The translations under genes were made by a program, and so were the position numbers. The notes beneath the pieces were generated by a model. The model worked only from the letters and a program-made list of their open reading frames with translations, was not told where the DNA came from and ran no database searches. From assembly GCF_003590945.1 (NCBI RefSeq), contig NZ_QYUK01000011.1:2570001-2634000 (forward strand): DNA of 64,000 nt, given 5' to 3'. The stretch is from Oleomonas cavernae (GTDB taxonomy: Bacteria > Pseudomonadota > Alphaproteobacteria > Zavarziniales > Zavarziniaceae). Of this stretch, positions 8,281-15,388 are shown piece after piece (positions within the stretch are counted from its first letter, which is position 1; every line of letters starts with the position of its first letter).

Positions 8281-9581
8281 CCCTCTCCGTCCTCGACCGC
8301 CTGCTCGACGGCCGGCTCAGCGACCCGGACGGCCCCGGCACCCTGTCGGTCTCCACCCGCCAGGTGCTCATCGCCAGCGGCCTGGGCGTCTATGCCGCGT
8401 CCCTCCTCGAGCGTGCCGGCATGCCGCGCGACTTGTGCCTCGTCAGCGATGCCAATTGCTGGGCCGCCATGGGCCAGAAGGTTGCGGGCAGGCTGGAGGC
8501 GGCGGGTTACACGCTGCGCCCGGTGATCTTCGACGCCCCACCCCATGCCGACGAGGCCGCCGTGGCCCGGGTCGAGGCCGGCGCCGCCGGTGCCGCCGGC
8601 CTGATCGCCGTGGGCGGCGGCACCGTCAGCGACCTGGCCAAGCATGTCGCCCATCACAGCGCCCGGCCCTATGCCGTGTTCGGCACCGCTTTGTCGATGA
8701 ACGGCTATGGTTCCGCCAATGCCGCCATCACCGTCCATGGCCACAAGAAGAGCCTGCCCTCGACCGCGCCGGTGGCGATCTTCCTCGACCTCGACGTGCT
8801 GGCCGCGGCACCACCGCGCCTGGCCCGCGCGGGCCTGGGCGATTCCGTGTGCCGGGCGACCGCGCAATTCGACTGGCTGCTGAGCCACCTGCTGCTCGAC
8901 CGGCCCTATCGCCAGGCCCCCTTCGCCCTGCTGGCGCAGGACGAGCCGCCGCTGTTCGACAAGGCGGCGGGCATCGGCGCTGGCGACCGCGCGGCGCTGG
9001 CCGCCCTGGCCCGCACCCTGGTGCTGTCGGGCTTCGGCATGGTCATCGCCGGCTCCTCCAACCCGGCCAGCCAGGGCGAGCACCTGATCAGCCACTATAT
9101 CGACATGCTGGGCGATCCGGCCTGGGGCGAGAGCCTGCACGGCGAGCACATCGCCGTTACCACCCTGACCATCGCCGGCCTGCAGGAACGCCTGCTGGCG
9201 GGCGACGCGCCGGTCCTGCGCCCGTCGACCGAGACCCGGGCCGATTTCATCCACCGCTATGGCGAGGCCCTGGGCGCCAGTTGCTGGGCCGAATACCAGG
9301 GCAAGCAGGTGGACGCGGCAAAGGCCCAGGCGCTCAATGCCCGCCTGGGGTCCGACTGGCCCGAGATCCGCGCCAGGCTGGCCGCGGTGGCACGGCCCCG
9401 GGCGGAGATCGACCGCGCCCTGCAGGCGGCCGGCGCCCCGCGCGTGCCATCGGCGATCCATGTCCCCGACGCCTTCTATGCCCGGGCGGTTCACGACGCG
9501 CGCGACATCCGCGATCGCTATACCATCCTCGATATCGCCCGCGATTCGGGGCTGCTCCAGGGGGCAGGTGATGGAAGATGA
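8277..9581 (+). CDS. Glycerol-1-phosphate dehydrogenase-like (iron-containing alcohol dehydrogenase superfamily) protein
   Basis: A 434-residue NAD(P)-dependent dehydrogenase of the AraM/sn-glycerol-1-phosphate dehydrogenase branch. The nucleotide site is VGGGTVSDLAKH near 116-127. Metal ligands are likely in GDSVCR, NPASQGEHLISHY and LHGEHIAV, the pattern of this family. It would oxidise or reduce a phosphorylated polyol, consistent with the kinase just upstream. The ATG at 8277 overlaps the kinase stop, and its own end overlaps the regulator start by eleven bases. Confidence 0.82.
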   Translation: MTLSVLDRLLDGRLSDPDGPGTLSVSTRQVLIASGLGVYAASLLERAGMPRDLCLVSDANCWAAMGQKVAGRLEAAGYTLRPVIFDAPPHADEAAVARVEAGAAGAAGLIAVGGGTVSDLAKHVAHHSARPYAVFGTALSMNGYGSANAAITVHGHKKSLPSTAPVAIFLDLDVLAAAPPRLARAGLGDSVCRATAQFDWLLSHLLLDRPYRQAPFALLAQDEPPLFDKAAGIGAGDRAALAALARTLVLSGFGMVIAGSSNPASQGEHLISHYIDMLGDPAWGESLHGEHIAVTTLTIAGLQERLLAGDAPVLRPSTETRADFIHRYGEALGASCWAEYQGKQVDAAKAQALNARLGSDWPEIRARLAAVARPRAEIDRALQAAGAPRVPSAIHVPDAFYARAVHDARDIRDRYTILDIARDSGLLQGAGDGR

Positions 9582-10368
9582 TGCGCCGCTGACCAGGGTG
9601 CGCCTGTCCAAGGCGGCGCGGCAGGAGCGGATCGTCGCCGAACTGCGCGCCACCCCCACCCTGCGCGTCTCGGAACTGGCCGAGGACCTGTCGGTCTCGA
9701 CCGAGACCATCCGCCGCGACCTGGACGAACTCGAGGCCCGCGGCCTGATCAACCGCACCTATGGCGGCGCCGTGCGCGGCTTCGAGCCGGAACCGGCGAT
9801 TGCCGAGCGGCACCGCCTGATGGTGGCGGAACGCGAGTCGATCGCCGCCGCCACCGCCCGCCATGTCGCCCATGCCGATGCCCTGCTGATCGGCGGCGGC
9901 GCCACCACCACCCATGTCGCCCGCCGCCTGGCGGCCGAGCGCAAGGACCTGGTGGTGATCACCCATTCCTTCGGCGTGGCCACGGTGCTGGCCGCCAACC
10001 CGACCATCACCGTGATCATGTGCCCCGGCCGTTACAACGGCCGCGAGGGCTGCGTCTTCGGGGCCGAGACGCTGGACTATCTGCGCGGCTTCCACGCCAA
10101 CCACGCCATCCTGGGCGCCACCGGCCTGACCGTCGACGGCCCCAACGACGCCGATGTCGATGCGGCGGCGGTCTACCACGCCATGGTCGACCGCGCGGCC
10201 GAGGTAACCATCGTCGCCGACCACACCAAGTTCGACCGCACGGCCCTGTCGATCTATGCCGGCTGGTCGCAGATCTCGCGCCTTATCACCGATGCCCCGC
10301 CCGAGGGCCCCCTGGCCCGCGCCCTGGACCGCGCCCGGGTGACCGTGGACATCGCCGGCCGGCGCTAG
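9571..10368 (+). CDS. DeoR/GlpR-family transcriptional regulator
   Basis: A 265-residue regulator. The N-terminal winged helix-turn-helix (about residues 10-68) carries the family signature RVSELAEDLSVSTETIRRDLDEL, given here in two parts: RVSELAEDLSVS then TETIRRDLDEL. The C-terminal DeoRC sensor domain resembles phosphosugar isomerases (GGGATTTHVARRL; VADHTKFDRTALS). It starts inside the dehydrogenase gene, so it is the last gene of a four-gene operon and probably an autoregulating repressor relieved by a phosphorylated intermediate. The inverted repeats at 5992-6043 are the likely target. Confidence 0.88.
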   Translation: MEDDAPLTRVRLSKAARQERIVAELRATPTLRVSELAEDLSVSTETIRRDLDELEARGLINRTYGGAVRGFEPEPAIAERHRLMVAERESIAAATARHVAHADALLIGGGATTTHVARRLAAERKDLVVITHSFGVATVLAANPTITVIMCPGRYNGREGCVFGAETLDYLRGFHANHAILGATGLTVDGPNDADVDAAAVYHAMVDRAAEVTIVADHTKFDRTALSIYAGWSQISRLITDAPPEGPLARALDRARVTVDIAGRR

Positions 10369-10459
10369 AACGGCCCGCTTTTGCCCGCGCAGCCGGGCCT
10401 GATCGGCGTTATGCTGGACCGTGCCGTTCGCGGCCACCATTCAACCGGAGCATACCGTC

Positions 10460-10588
10460 ATGGCCAAAGGTCAGATGCGCAGCAACAAAGAAGTGAAGAA
10501 GCCCAAGAAGGAAAAGGCCAAGGAAGCGGCGGCCCCGTCGCCCTTCGCCAAGGCGGCTGCCGCCCCTGCAGGGCCAAAGAAGAAGTAA
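10460..10588 (+). CDS. Small lysine-rich conserved protein
   Basis: A 42-residue basic protein starting MAKGQMRSNKEVKKPKKEK and ending in KKK, with an Ala/Pro-rich middle. Proteins of this type (MAKGQMRSN at the N-terminus) are found in many proteobacteria without known function. The composition suggests nucleic acid or ribosome contact, which is inference only. It has GGAG ten bases before the ATG and is followed immediately by a strong hairpin, supporting a short monocistronic message. Confidence 0.75.
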   Translation: MAKGQMRSNKEVKKPKKEKAKEAAAPSPFAKAAAAPAGPKKK

Positions 10589-10595
10589 CCCGAAC

Positions 10596-10624
10596 CTACC
10601 CCGGCCCAGCCGCGGCCGGGGTAG
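10596..10624. terminator. Terminator-like hairpin between convergent genes
   Basis: An 11-bp perfect stem, CTACCCCGGCC and GGCCGGGGTAG, with a seven-base loop. There is no T tract on either side, so it may be Rho-assisted. It lies between the small Lys-rich gene (+) and the DUF899 gene (-). Confidence 0.6.
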
Positions 10625-10631
10625 CACCACC

Positions 10632-11423
10632 TTAGGCGCCGCAGCAGGACGCGCCTTCGTCAGCATATTTGTCGTGATGCCGGGTCCAGGCCATGCCGTG
10701 GTTCTCGGCATCGGGCATCCCGTCGAAGCCTTCCTGCCGGCCCAGCGGCGTGAGATCCAGCCAGTTATAGGTGCCCAGCAGCAGGTCCAGGCCGCGGCCA
10801 TAGCTTGAATAGGCGTGGAAGACGCGCGTGCCGTCGCGCAGGAAGGCACTGACGCCCGGCTGCTCGCCGGCCAGGTGATAGGTCTCGCCCTTGGCGACCA
10901 GGGTCGCCTTGTCCTGGAAATTATACTCGACCGGGGCCACCGCCTCGTCGGTGGTGACGTGGAAATCGTAGTTGAAATCGCTGCCGAAGGACGAGACCCA
11001 GGGCACGCCCCAGCCCATGCGCGCTTTGAACGGGGCGATCTTGGCCAGTGGCGCCCGCGACACCAGCACCAGGGACGTGTCGCGCGCATGCAGGTGCGAC
11101 AGATGGCCGATGCTGTCGGCGAGGTAGGAGCAGCTGGGACAGCCCTCGTCCCAGGGCGCGCCTGACCGGCCGGCCGGCGGCGGCCCCGGATCGAACATGA
11201 AATGATAGGTGATGAGCTGCCGGCGGCCGTCGAACAGGTCGAGCAGCCGCACCGGCCCCCGGGGCCCGTCGAAGATGTAATCCTTGTCGATCTCGACCAC
11301 GGGCAGCTTGCGCCGCGCAGAATTCAGCGCGTCGCGCTGCCGGGTCAGTTCTTTTTCCCTGGCCAGCAGCTCCCGGCGCGCGGTGAGCCAGGCATCGCGC
11401 GAGACGATCCGATGCGTTTCCAT
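10632..11423 (-). CDS. DUF899 family (thioredoxin-like) protein
   Basis: A 263-residue protein of the DUF899 family, which has a thioredoxin-like fold. Visible marks are the dyad-containing DEGCPSCSYLADS (Cys95, Cys98), the aromatic ITYHFMFDP segment and the C-terminal pattern in YNWLDLTPLGR. A Cys pair sits at the extreme C-terminus (SCCGA). I chose METHRIV at 11423, preceded by AGGAAACC, over a longer frame to 11504. It is divergent from an ArsR-type regulator and may share its operator. Biochemical role is not established. Confidence 0.82.
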   Translation of the reverse strand: METHRIVSRDAWLTARRELLAREKELTRQRDALNSARRKLPVVEIDKDYIFDGPRGPVRLLDLFDGRRQLITYHFMFDPGPPPAGRSGAPWDEGCPSCSYLADSIGHLSHLHARDTSLVLVSRAPLAKIAPFKARMGWGVPWVSSFGSDFNYDFHVTTDEAVAPVEYNFQDKATLVAKGETYHLAGEQPGVSAFLRDGTRVFHAYSSYGRGLDLLLGTYNWLDLTPLGRQEGFDGMPDAENHGMAWTRHHDKYADEGASCCGA

Positions 11424-11470
11424 GGGTTTCCTCCGTGGTCGATAATCTGCCTCACCTGGACACGCCGGGC

Positions 11471-11526
11471 TTGACCATGGCTTGGCGTTGCCGTATTTAG
11501 CCAACAGGTTAGTTAACCGAACGGTT
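11471..11526 (+). promoter_or_regulatory. arsR-type promoter and palindromic operator
   Basis: A -35 TTGACC (11471-11476), 17-bp spacer and -10 TATTTA (11494-11499) point at the regulator gene starting at 11536. Directly downstream, where transcription should start, is the palindrome AACCG-AA-CGGTT (11515-11526), well placed for autorepression. The same site also lies upstream of the divergent DUF899 gene. Confidence 0.6.
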
Positions 11527-11535
11527 TATTGCAAC

Positions 11536-11883
11536 ATGTCTGTCGACCGCCTCAGCACCACCCTCTCGGCCCTCGCCGATCCCACGCGGCGCGCGATCCT
11601 GGCGCGTCTCGCCCAGGGCGAGACCACCGTGACGGAATTGGCGGGGCCCTTCGAGATGAGCCTGCCGGCGATCTCGAAGCACCTGAAGGTGCTCGAGCGG
11701 GCCGGCCTGATCACCAGGGGCCGGGCGGCGCAATGGCGCCCCTGCCGCCTGCAGGCCGGCCCCCTGCGCGACGTCGCCGGCTGGCTGGAGCATTATCGCC
11801 GCTTCTGGGAGCAGAGCTTCGATCGCCTCGACGACTACCTGCTGGACCTGCAAAAGGGCGAGCCCGGCAGCAGCGGCAACTGA
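11536..11883 (+). CDS. ArsR/SmtB-family transcriptional regulator
   Basis: A 115-residue winged-helix repressor. The helix-turn-helix covers VTELAGPFEMSLPAISKHLK (about residues 36-55), preceded by LADPTRRAILARL, both typical of the family. No metal-binding ELCV-type cysteine motif is present, so it is of the non-metal class commonly paired with SRPBCC (AHSA1) genes. It is followed by VOC and SRPBCC genes on the same strand, fitting that pairing. ATG at 11536 follows the palindromic operator. Confidence 0.88.
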   Translation: MSVDRLSTTLSALADPTRRAILARLAQGETTVTELAGPFEMSLPAISKHLKVLERAGLITRGRAAQWRPCRLQAGPLRDVAGWLEHYRRFWEQSFDRLDDYLLDLQKGEPGSSGN

Positions 11884-11912
11884 ACCCGAGCCAGAAATCA
11901 AGGGAGACAGTC

Positions 11913-12323
11913 ATGAAGATCAACCCATACCTGAGCTTCGGCGGCGACTGCAAAGCGGCCTTCGAATTCTACGAGAAGGCCCTGGGCGGCAAGATCGAGA
12001 TGATGATGACCCACGGCGCCTCGCCCATGGCCGATCAGACCGCGCCCGGCTGGCGCGACAAGATCATGCATGTCGCCCTGTCGGTGGGTGATTTCGTGCT
12101 GATGGGCTCCGATGCCCCGCCCGAATATTTCAAGCCCATGCAGGGCTTCTCGGTCTCGCTGACGATCGACAAGGCGGCGGAAGCCGAGCGGGTGTTCGCC
12201 GAGCTGGCGCAGGACGGCAACGTGGGCATGCCGCTGCAACAAACCTTCTGGGCGTTCCGCTTCGGCATGGTGACCGACCGCTTCGGCACGCCCTGGATGA
12301 TCAACTGCGAGAAAGACGCCTGA
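11913..12323 (+). CDS. VOC family protein (PhnB-like)
   Basis: A 136-residue protein of the vicinal-oxygen-chelate fold, PhnB/DUF1338-like branch. It begins KINPYLSFGGDCKAAFEFY, followed by the usual second half with HVALSVGDFVLMGSD and ending with RFGTPWMINCE. Function of these stand-alone VOC proteins is mostly unknown. AGGGAG precedes the ATG by seven bases. It lies between ArsR and SRPBCC genes and is probably co-transcribed with both. Confidence 0.85.
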   Translation: MKINPYLSFGGDCKAAFEFYEKALGGKIEMMMTHGASPMADQTAPGWRDKIMHVALSVGDFVLMGSDAPPEYFKPMQGFSVSLTIDKAAEAERVFAELAQDGNVGMPLQQTFWAFRFGMVTDRFGTPWMINCEKDA

Positions 12324-12339
12324 ACAAGGATCGCGTGCC

Positions 12340-12822
12340 ATGACCGCCTCGTCTTCCCGCCCCGCACCCGCGCCGACGTCCGACCGTGAACTGGTCATGG
12401 AGCGCACCTTCGCCGCCCCTCGGGCCCTGGTTTTCAAGCTGTGGACCGATCCGGCCCATGCCGTGCGCTGGTGGGGGCCGGTCGACTACCCGGCCACCCA
12501 CCTGGAACTGGATGTGCGGCCCGGCGGCGCCTGGCGCTGCTGCCTGCGCTCCACCGCCGACGGGCGAGAACTGTGGCAACACGGCCTGTTCCACGAGGTG
12601 AAGCCCCCCGAACGCCTGGTTTTCAGCTTCGTCTGGGAGGAGGAAGGCGAGCGCGGCCTGGAAACCCAGGTGACCGTGACCTTCACCGAACAGGACGGCA
12701 AGACCCACATGCACTTCCGCCAGGTGCCGTTCCAGTCGATCGGCGAACGCGACGGCCACCGGGGCGGCTGGGGCAGCACCTTCGACCGACTCGACGCCTA
12801 CCTTGTCCAATCGGCGCAATGA
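12340..12822 (+). CDS. SRPBCC domain protein (AHSA1-like)
   Basis: A 160-residue START/Bet v1-like ligand-binding protein. The family motifs are visible: VMERTFAAPRALVFKLWTDP near residue 23, WWGPVDYP, and the C-terminal GWGSTFDRLDAYL. It may bind a hydrophobic ligand or modify a partner; role unknown. Its last codons overlap an alternative ATG (12819) for the next gene, so it probably shares the message with the YceI gene. Confidence 0.85.
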   Translation: MTASSSRPAPAPTSDRELVMERTFAAPRALVFKLWTDPAHAVRWWGPVDYPATHLELDVRPGGAWRCCLRSTADGRELWQHGLFHEVKPPERLVFSFVWEEEGERGLETQVTVTFTEQDGKTHMHFRQVPFQSIGERDGHRGGWGSTFDRLDAYLVQSAQ

Positions 12823-12836
12823 CAGGAAGCAAGCAG

Positions 12837-13487
12837 ATGTTGATTTCGAGCAACCGCCTCCGCACCGCCCTGCTGGCCCTGGCCCTGGTACAATCCCTTG
12901 CCGGCGGCGCCCTCGCGCAGACCGATGCCCCGCAACCGCCGCCCGGCCCCCTGCCCCATGGCGAGAAGGACGGTACCCTCGCGGTGGCCGGCACCTATGC
13001 CCTGGATCCCGCCCATGCGGGCGTCATGGCCTATGTTTCGCACCTGGGTTTCTCCCGCAGCGTCTTTCGCTTCGACCGGGTGAAGGGAACCCTGAACTGG
13101 GATCCCAAGGCGGTCGCCAAGTCGACCCTGTCGATTGCGGTCGAGACCGCCTCGATCACCAGCAATGTCGAAGGCTTCGCCAAGGAACTGGCCGGCGAAA
13201 AATACCTGAACGCGCAGGCCCACCCGCAAGCCACCTTCGTCGCCACCGCCTTCCGCCAGACCGACGCCGCCCACGGCCAGGTCGACGGCAATTTCACCCT
13301 GATGGGCAAGACCAGGCCGGTCACCTTCGATGTCACCCTGATCGGCGCCGGCCCCTGGTTCGGCGGCGCCTATCGCATGGGCGTGCAGGCGCGGGCGACG
13401 ATCAACCCGCAGGACTATGGCCTCAACCAATTCTTCGTCGACCCGATCGAGATCGTGGTCGACACGGAATTCGAAAAGGCGCCCTGA
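12837..13487 (+). CDS. YceI family exported protein
   Basis: A 216-residue protein with a signal peptide (RLRTALLALALVQSLAGGALAQ, cleavage likely after ALA near residue 28) and a YceI lipocalin-like domain. Family marks include YALDPAHAGVMAYVSHLGFS, the ITSNVEGFAKELAGEKYLNA segment given in part, and NFTLMGKTRPVTFDVTL. These periplasmic proteins bind isoprenoid-like lipids. I prefer ATG at 12837, ten bases after AGGA, over ATG at 12819, which overlaps the previous gene. Confidence 0.87.
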   Translation: MLISSNRLRTALLALALVQSLAGGALAQTDAPQPPPGPLPHGEKDGTLAVAGTYALDPAHAGVMAYVSHLGFSRSVFRFDRVKGTLNWDPKAVAKSTLSIAVETASITSNVEGFAKELAGEKYLNAQAHPQATFVATAFRQTDAAHGQVDGNFTLMGKTRPVTFDVTLIGAGPWFGGAYRMGVQARATINPQDYGLNQFFVDPIEIVVDTEFEKAP

Positions 13488-13557
13488 TCGCCCGAGGCGG
13501 CGGAGCCCGTCGCGGGAGGCTGTTGAAGGCACCCCGCGCTTGCGGTAATGCTGGAAG

Positions 13558-13908
13558 ATGGCCGTCGCACTTTTCAAACGCCTGCTGACCCTGGTCTGTG
13601 TCGTCTCGTTCCTGGGCGGAACGATGGCCCAGGCGATGCCGCTCGCCATGTCCGCGGCCGCGCCTTGCGACATGGCGATGAGCATGCCGGCCACGGGCGA
13701 CGGGATGCCGTGCCGGCAAGGCAAGGCCGACATGGCCCTGTGCGTGCCGCTGCTCGGCTGCGCCCTGGCGCCGGCGTCCCTGCCGGTGCCGGTCACGGCC
13801 GCCGTGGCGAATGTTGCCTGGTCCCGGGCCTGGTTCGCCGACCTTCAGGCAACCATGGCGGGGCGCGCCATCGAGCCCGCGATCTTTCCGCCCATCCACC
13901 TCGCCTGA
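13558..13908 (+). CDS. Small exported Met/Cys-rich hypothetical protein
   Basis: A 116-residue protein with a clear signal peptide (LFKRLLTLVCVVSFLGGTMAQA). The mature part has a cluster of methionines and cysteines (CDMAMSMPATGDGMPC, then MALCVPLLGC), a composition seen in periplasmic copper/silver-binding proteins. It lies just upstream of CusBA-like efflux genes, so a metal-related role is plausible but unproven. I recognise no characterised family. Confidence 0.6.
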   Translation: MAVALFKRLLTLVCVVSFLGGTMAQAMPLAMSAAAPCDMAMSMPATGDGMPCRQGKADMALCVPLLGCALAPASLPVPVTAAVANVAWSRAWFADLQATMAGRAIEPAIFPPIHLA

Positions 13909-14098
13909 GAGCGAGCGCCTGCAATTGCAGGTGCTCCCGGCCCCTCTCGAGGGGCATGCAGCCGGACGGCTTCTTCTTGGGGGCGCCGTTCGCGGGTGAA
14001 GCCTGAGCGCCCGGCCACGGCCGGCACTCCCGGTGAGGAAAAGGCGATGTTTACCGCAATGGGCCGCATGACGCGGTCATCTGTCATGGCTGCGCGCC

Positions 14099-15388
14099 AT
14101 GCGTAAGTTCCTGCTCGTTCCGGGCGCCGCGGTGCTCGCCGCTGTAAGTGTGGCCGGCGGCTTCTGGGCCGGCGCCGGCAAGCCGGACCTGCCCGCGTTC
14201 CTGGCCCTCGGCCGGGTGGCCCTGCTCGACGAACCGGCCGGCGTCGAGGTCGCGCTCGGCGGTCCCCCTGCGCCAGGCGAGCGCAAGATCCTCTACTACC
14301 GCAACCCCATGGGCCTGCCCGACATCTCCTACGAGCCCAAGAAGGACTCGATGGGCATGGATTACCTGCCGGTCTATGCCGACGAGGCGAACGATGCCGG
14401 CAGCGTCACGGTCAGCCCGGCCCGGATCCAGACCCTGGGGGTTCGCACCGAGCCCGTGGTGCGTCGGCCGATGGTGCGGACCATCCGGTCGGTCGCGACT
14501 ATCGAGCCCGACGAGCGGCGCATGGCCATGGTGACCCCCAGGGTCGAGGGCTGGGTCGAACGGCTCCATGTCAACGAGACCGGCCGCGATGTCGCCCAGG
14601 GCGAGCCGCTGATGGACGTCTACAGTCCCGAACTGCAGCGGGCACAGGCCAACTACCTGCTGGCGATCACGGGCGACCGGCCGGAAGACCTCGACGGCGG
14701 CCGCCTGCGGCTGATCAGCCTGGGGCTGTCGGAGGCGCAGGTCGAACGGCTGCGGATCTCCGGCCGCATCCAGCGGACGATCACCATCCCGGCGCCGGCG
14801 TCAGGCACGGTGCTGGAGAAGGCCGCGCTGGAAGGCATGATGTTCCGCCCGGGCGATCCCCTCTTCACCATCGCCGATCTGTCTGTCGTCACGGTGATGA
14901 TCGACGTCTTCGAACAGGATATCTCGGTCCTGCGCGAGGGGGCCGATGCCACCATCGCCGTCACCGCCTATCCCGGCGAGGCCTTCAAGGGCCGGGTCGA
15001 CCGCATCTATCCGGCACTCGACAGCGAAACCCGAACCGTGCGGGTTCGCATCACCCTCGACAACCAGCAAGGCCGCCTGCGCGGCGGCATGCTGGCAACC
15101 GCGGAGATCACGGCGATCCTGGGCGGCGACGCTGTTGCCGTGCCGGATTCAGCAGTCATCGACAGCGGCCGGCGCAAGCTGGTCTTCGTCGAGACCGGCC
15201 CCGGCAGCTTCCGCCCGACCGAGATCCGCACCGGCCGGCGCAGCGAGGGTTACATCGAGGTTCTTACCGGCCTCGCCGGCGGGGAGCGCGTGGTCGTCGG
15301 CGCCAACTTCCTGATCGATGCCGAGAGCAACATCAAGGCGGCGCTGGCGGCCTTCTCCGCCGGCAGCGCGCCGGAGGCCAGGCCATGA
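14099..15388 (+). CDS. Efflux RND transporter periplasmic adaptor (CusB-like)
   Basis: A 429-residue membrane fusion protein. An N-terminal anchor (about residues 5-27) is followed by a heavy-metal-binding segment ILYYRNPMGLP...DSMGMDYLPVY (64-93), characteristic of CusB-type adaptors. Then come the barrel-sandwich/lipoyl and hairpin domains (VEGWVERLHVNETGRDV; ELQRAQANYLLAI) and a beta-barrel region. It bridges the inner-membrane pump and an outer-membrane channel; no outer-membrane factor gene is visible here. Its stop overlaps the ATG of the pump gene. Substrate is probably Cu(I)/Ag(I). Confidence 0.9.
   Translation: MRKFLLVPGAAVLAAVSVAGGFWAGAGKPDLPAFLALGRVALLDEPAGVEVALGGPPAPGERKILYYRNPMGLPDISYEPKKDSMGMDYLPVYADEANDAGSVTVSPARIQTLGVRTEPVVRRPMVRTIRSVATIEPDERRMAMVTPRVEGWVERLHVNETGRDVAQGEPLMDVYSPELQRAQANYLLAITGDRPEDLDGGRLRLISLGLSEAQVERLRISGRIQRTITIPAPASGTVLEKAALEGMMFRPGDPLFTIADLSVVTVMIDVFEQDISVLREGADATIAVTAYPGEAFKGRVDRIYPALDSETRTVRVRITLDNQQGRLRGGMLATAEITAILGGDAVAVPDSAVIDSGRRKLVFVETGPGSFRPTEIRTGRRSEGYIEVLTGLAGGERVVVGANFLIDAESNIKAALAAFSAGSAPEARP

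Noticed and set aside
14290-14380. CusB metal-binding segment lacking the usual cysteines
   Set aside because: The YYRNPMGLP...DSMGMDYLPVY version is a normal variant among CusB-type adaptors.
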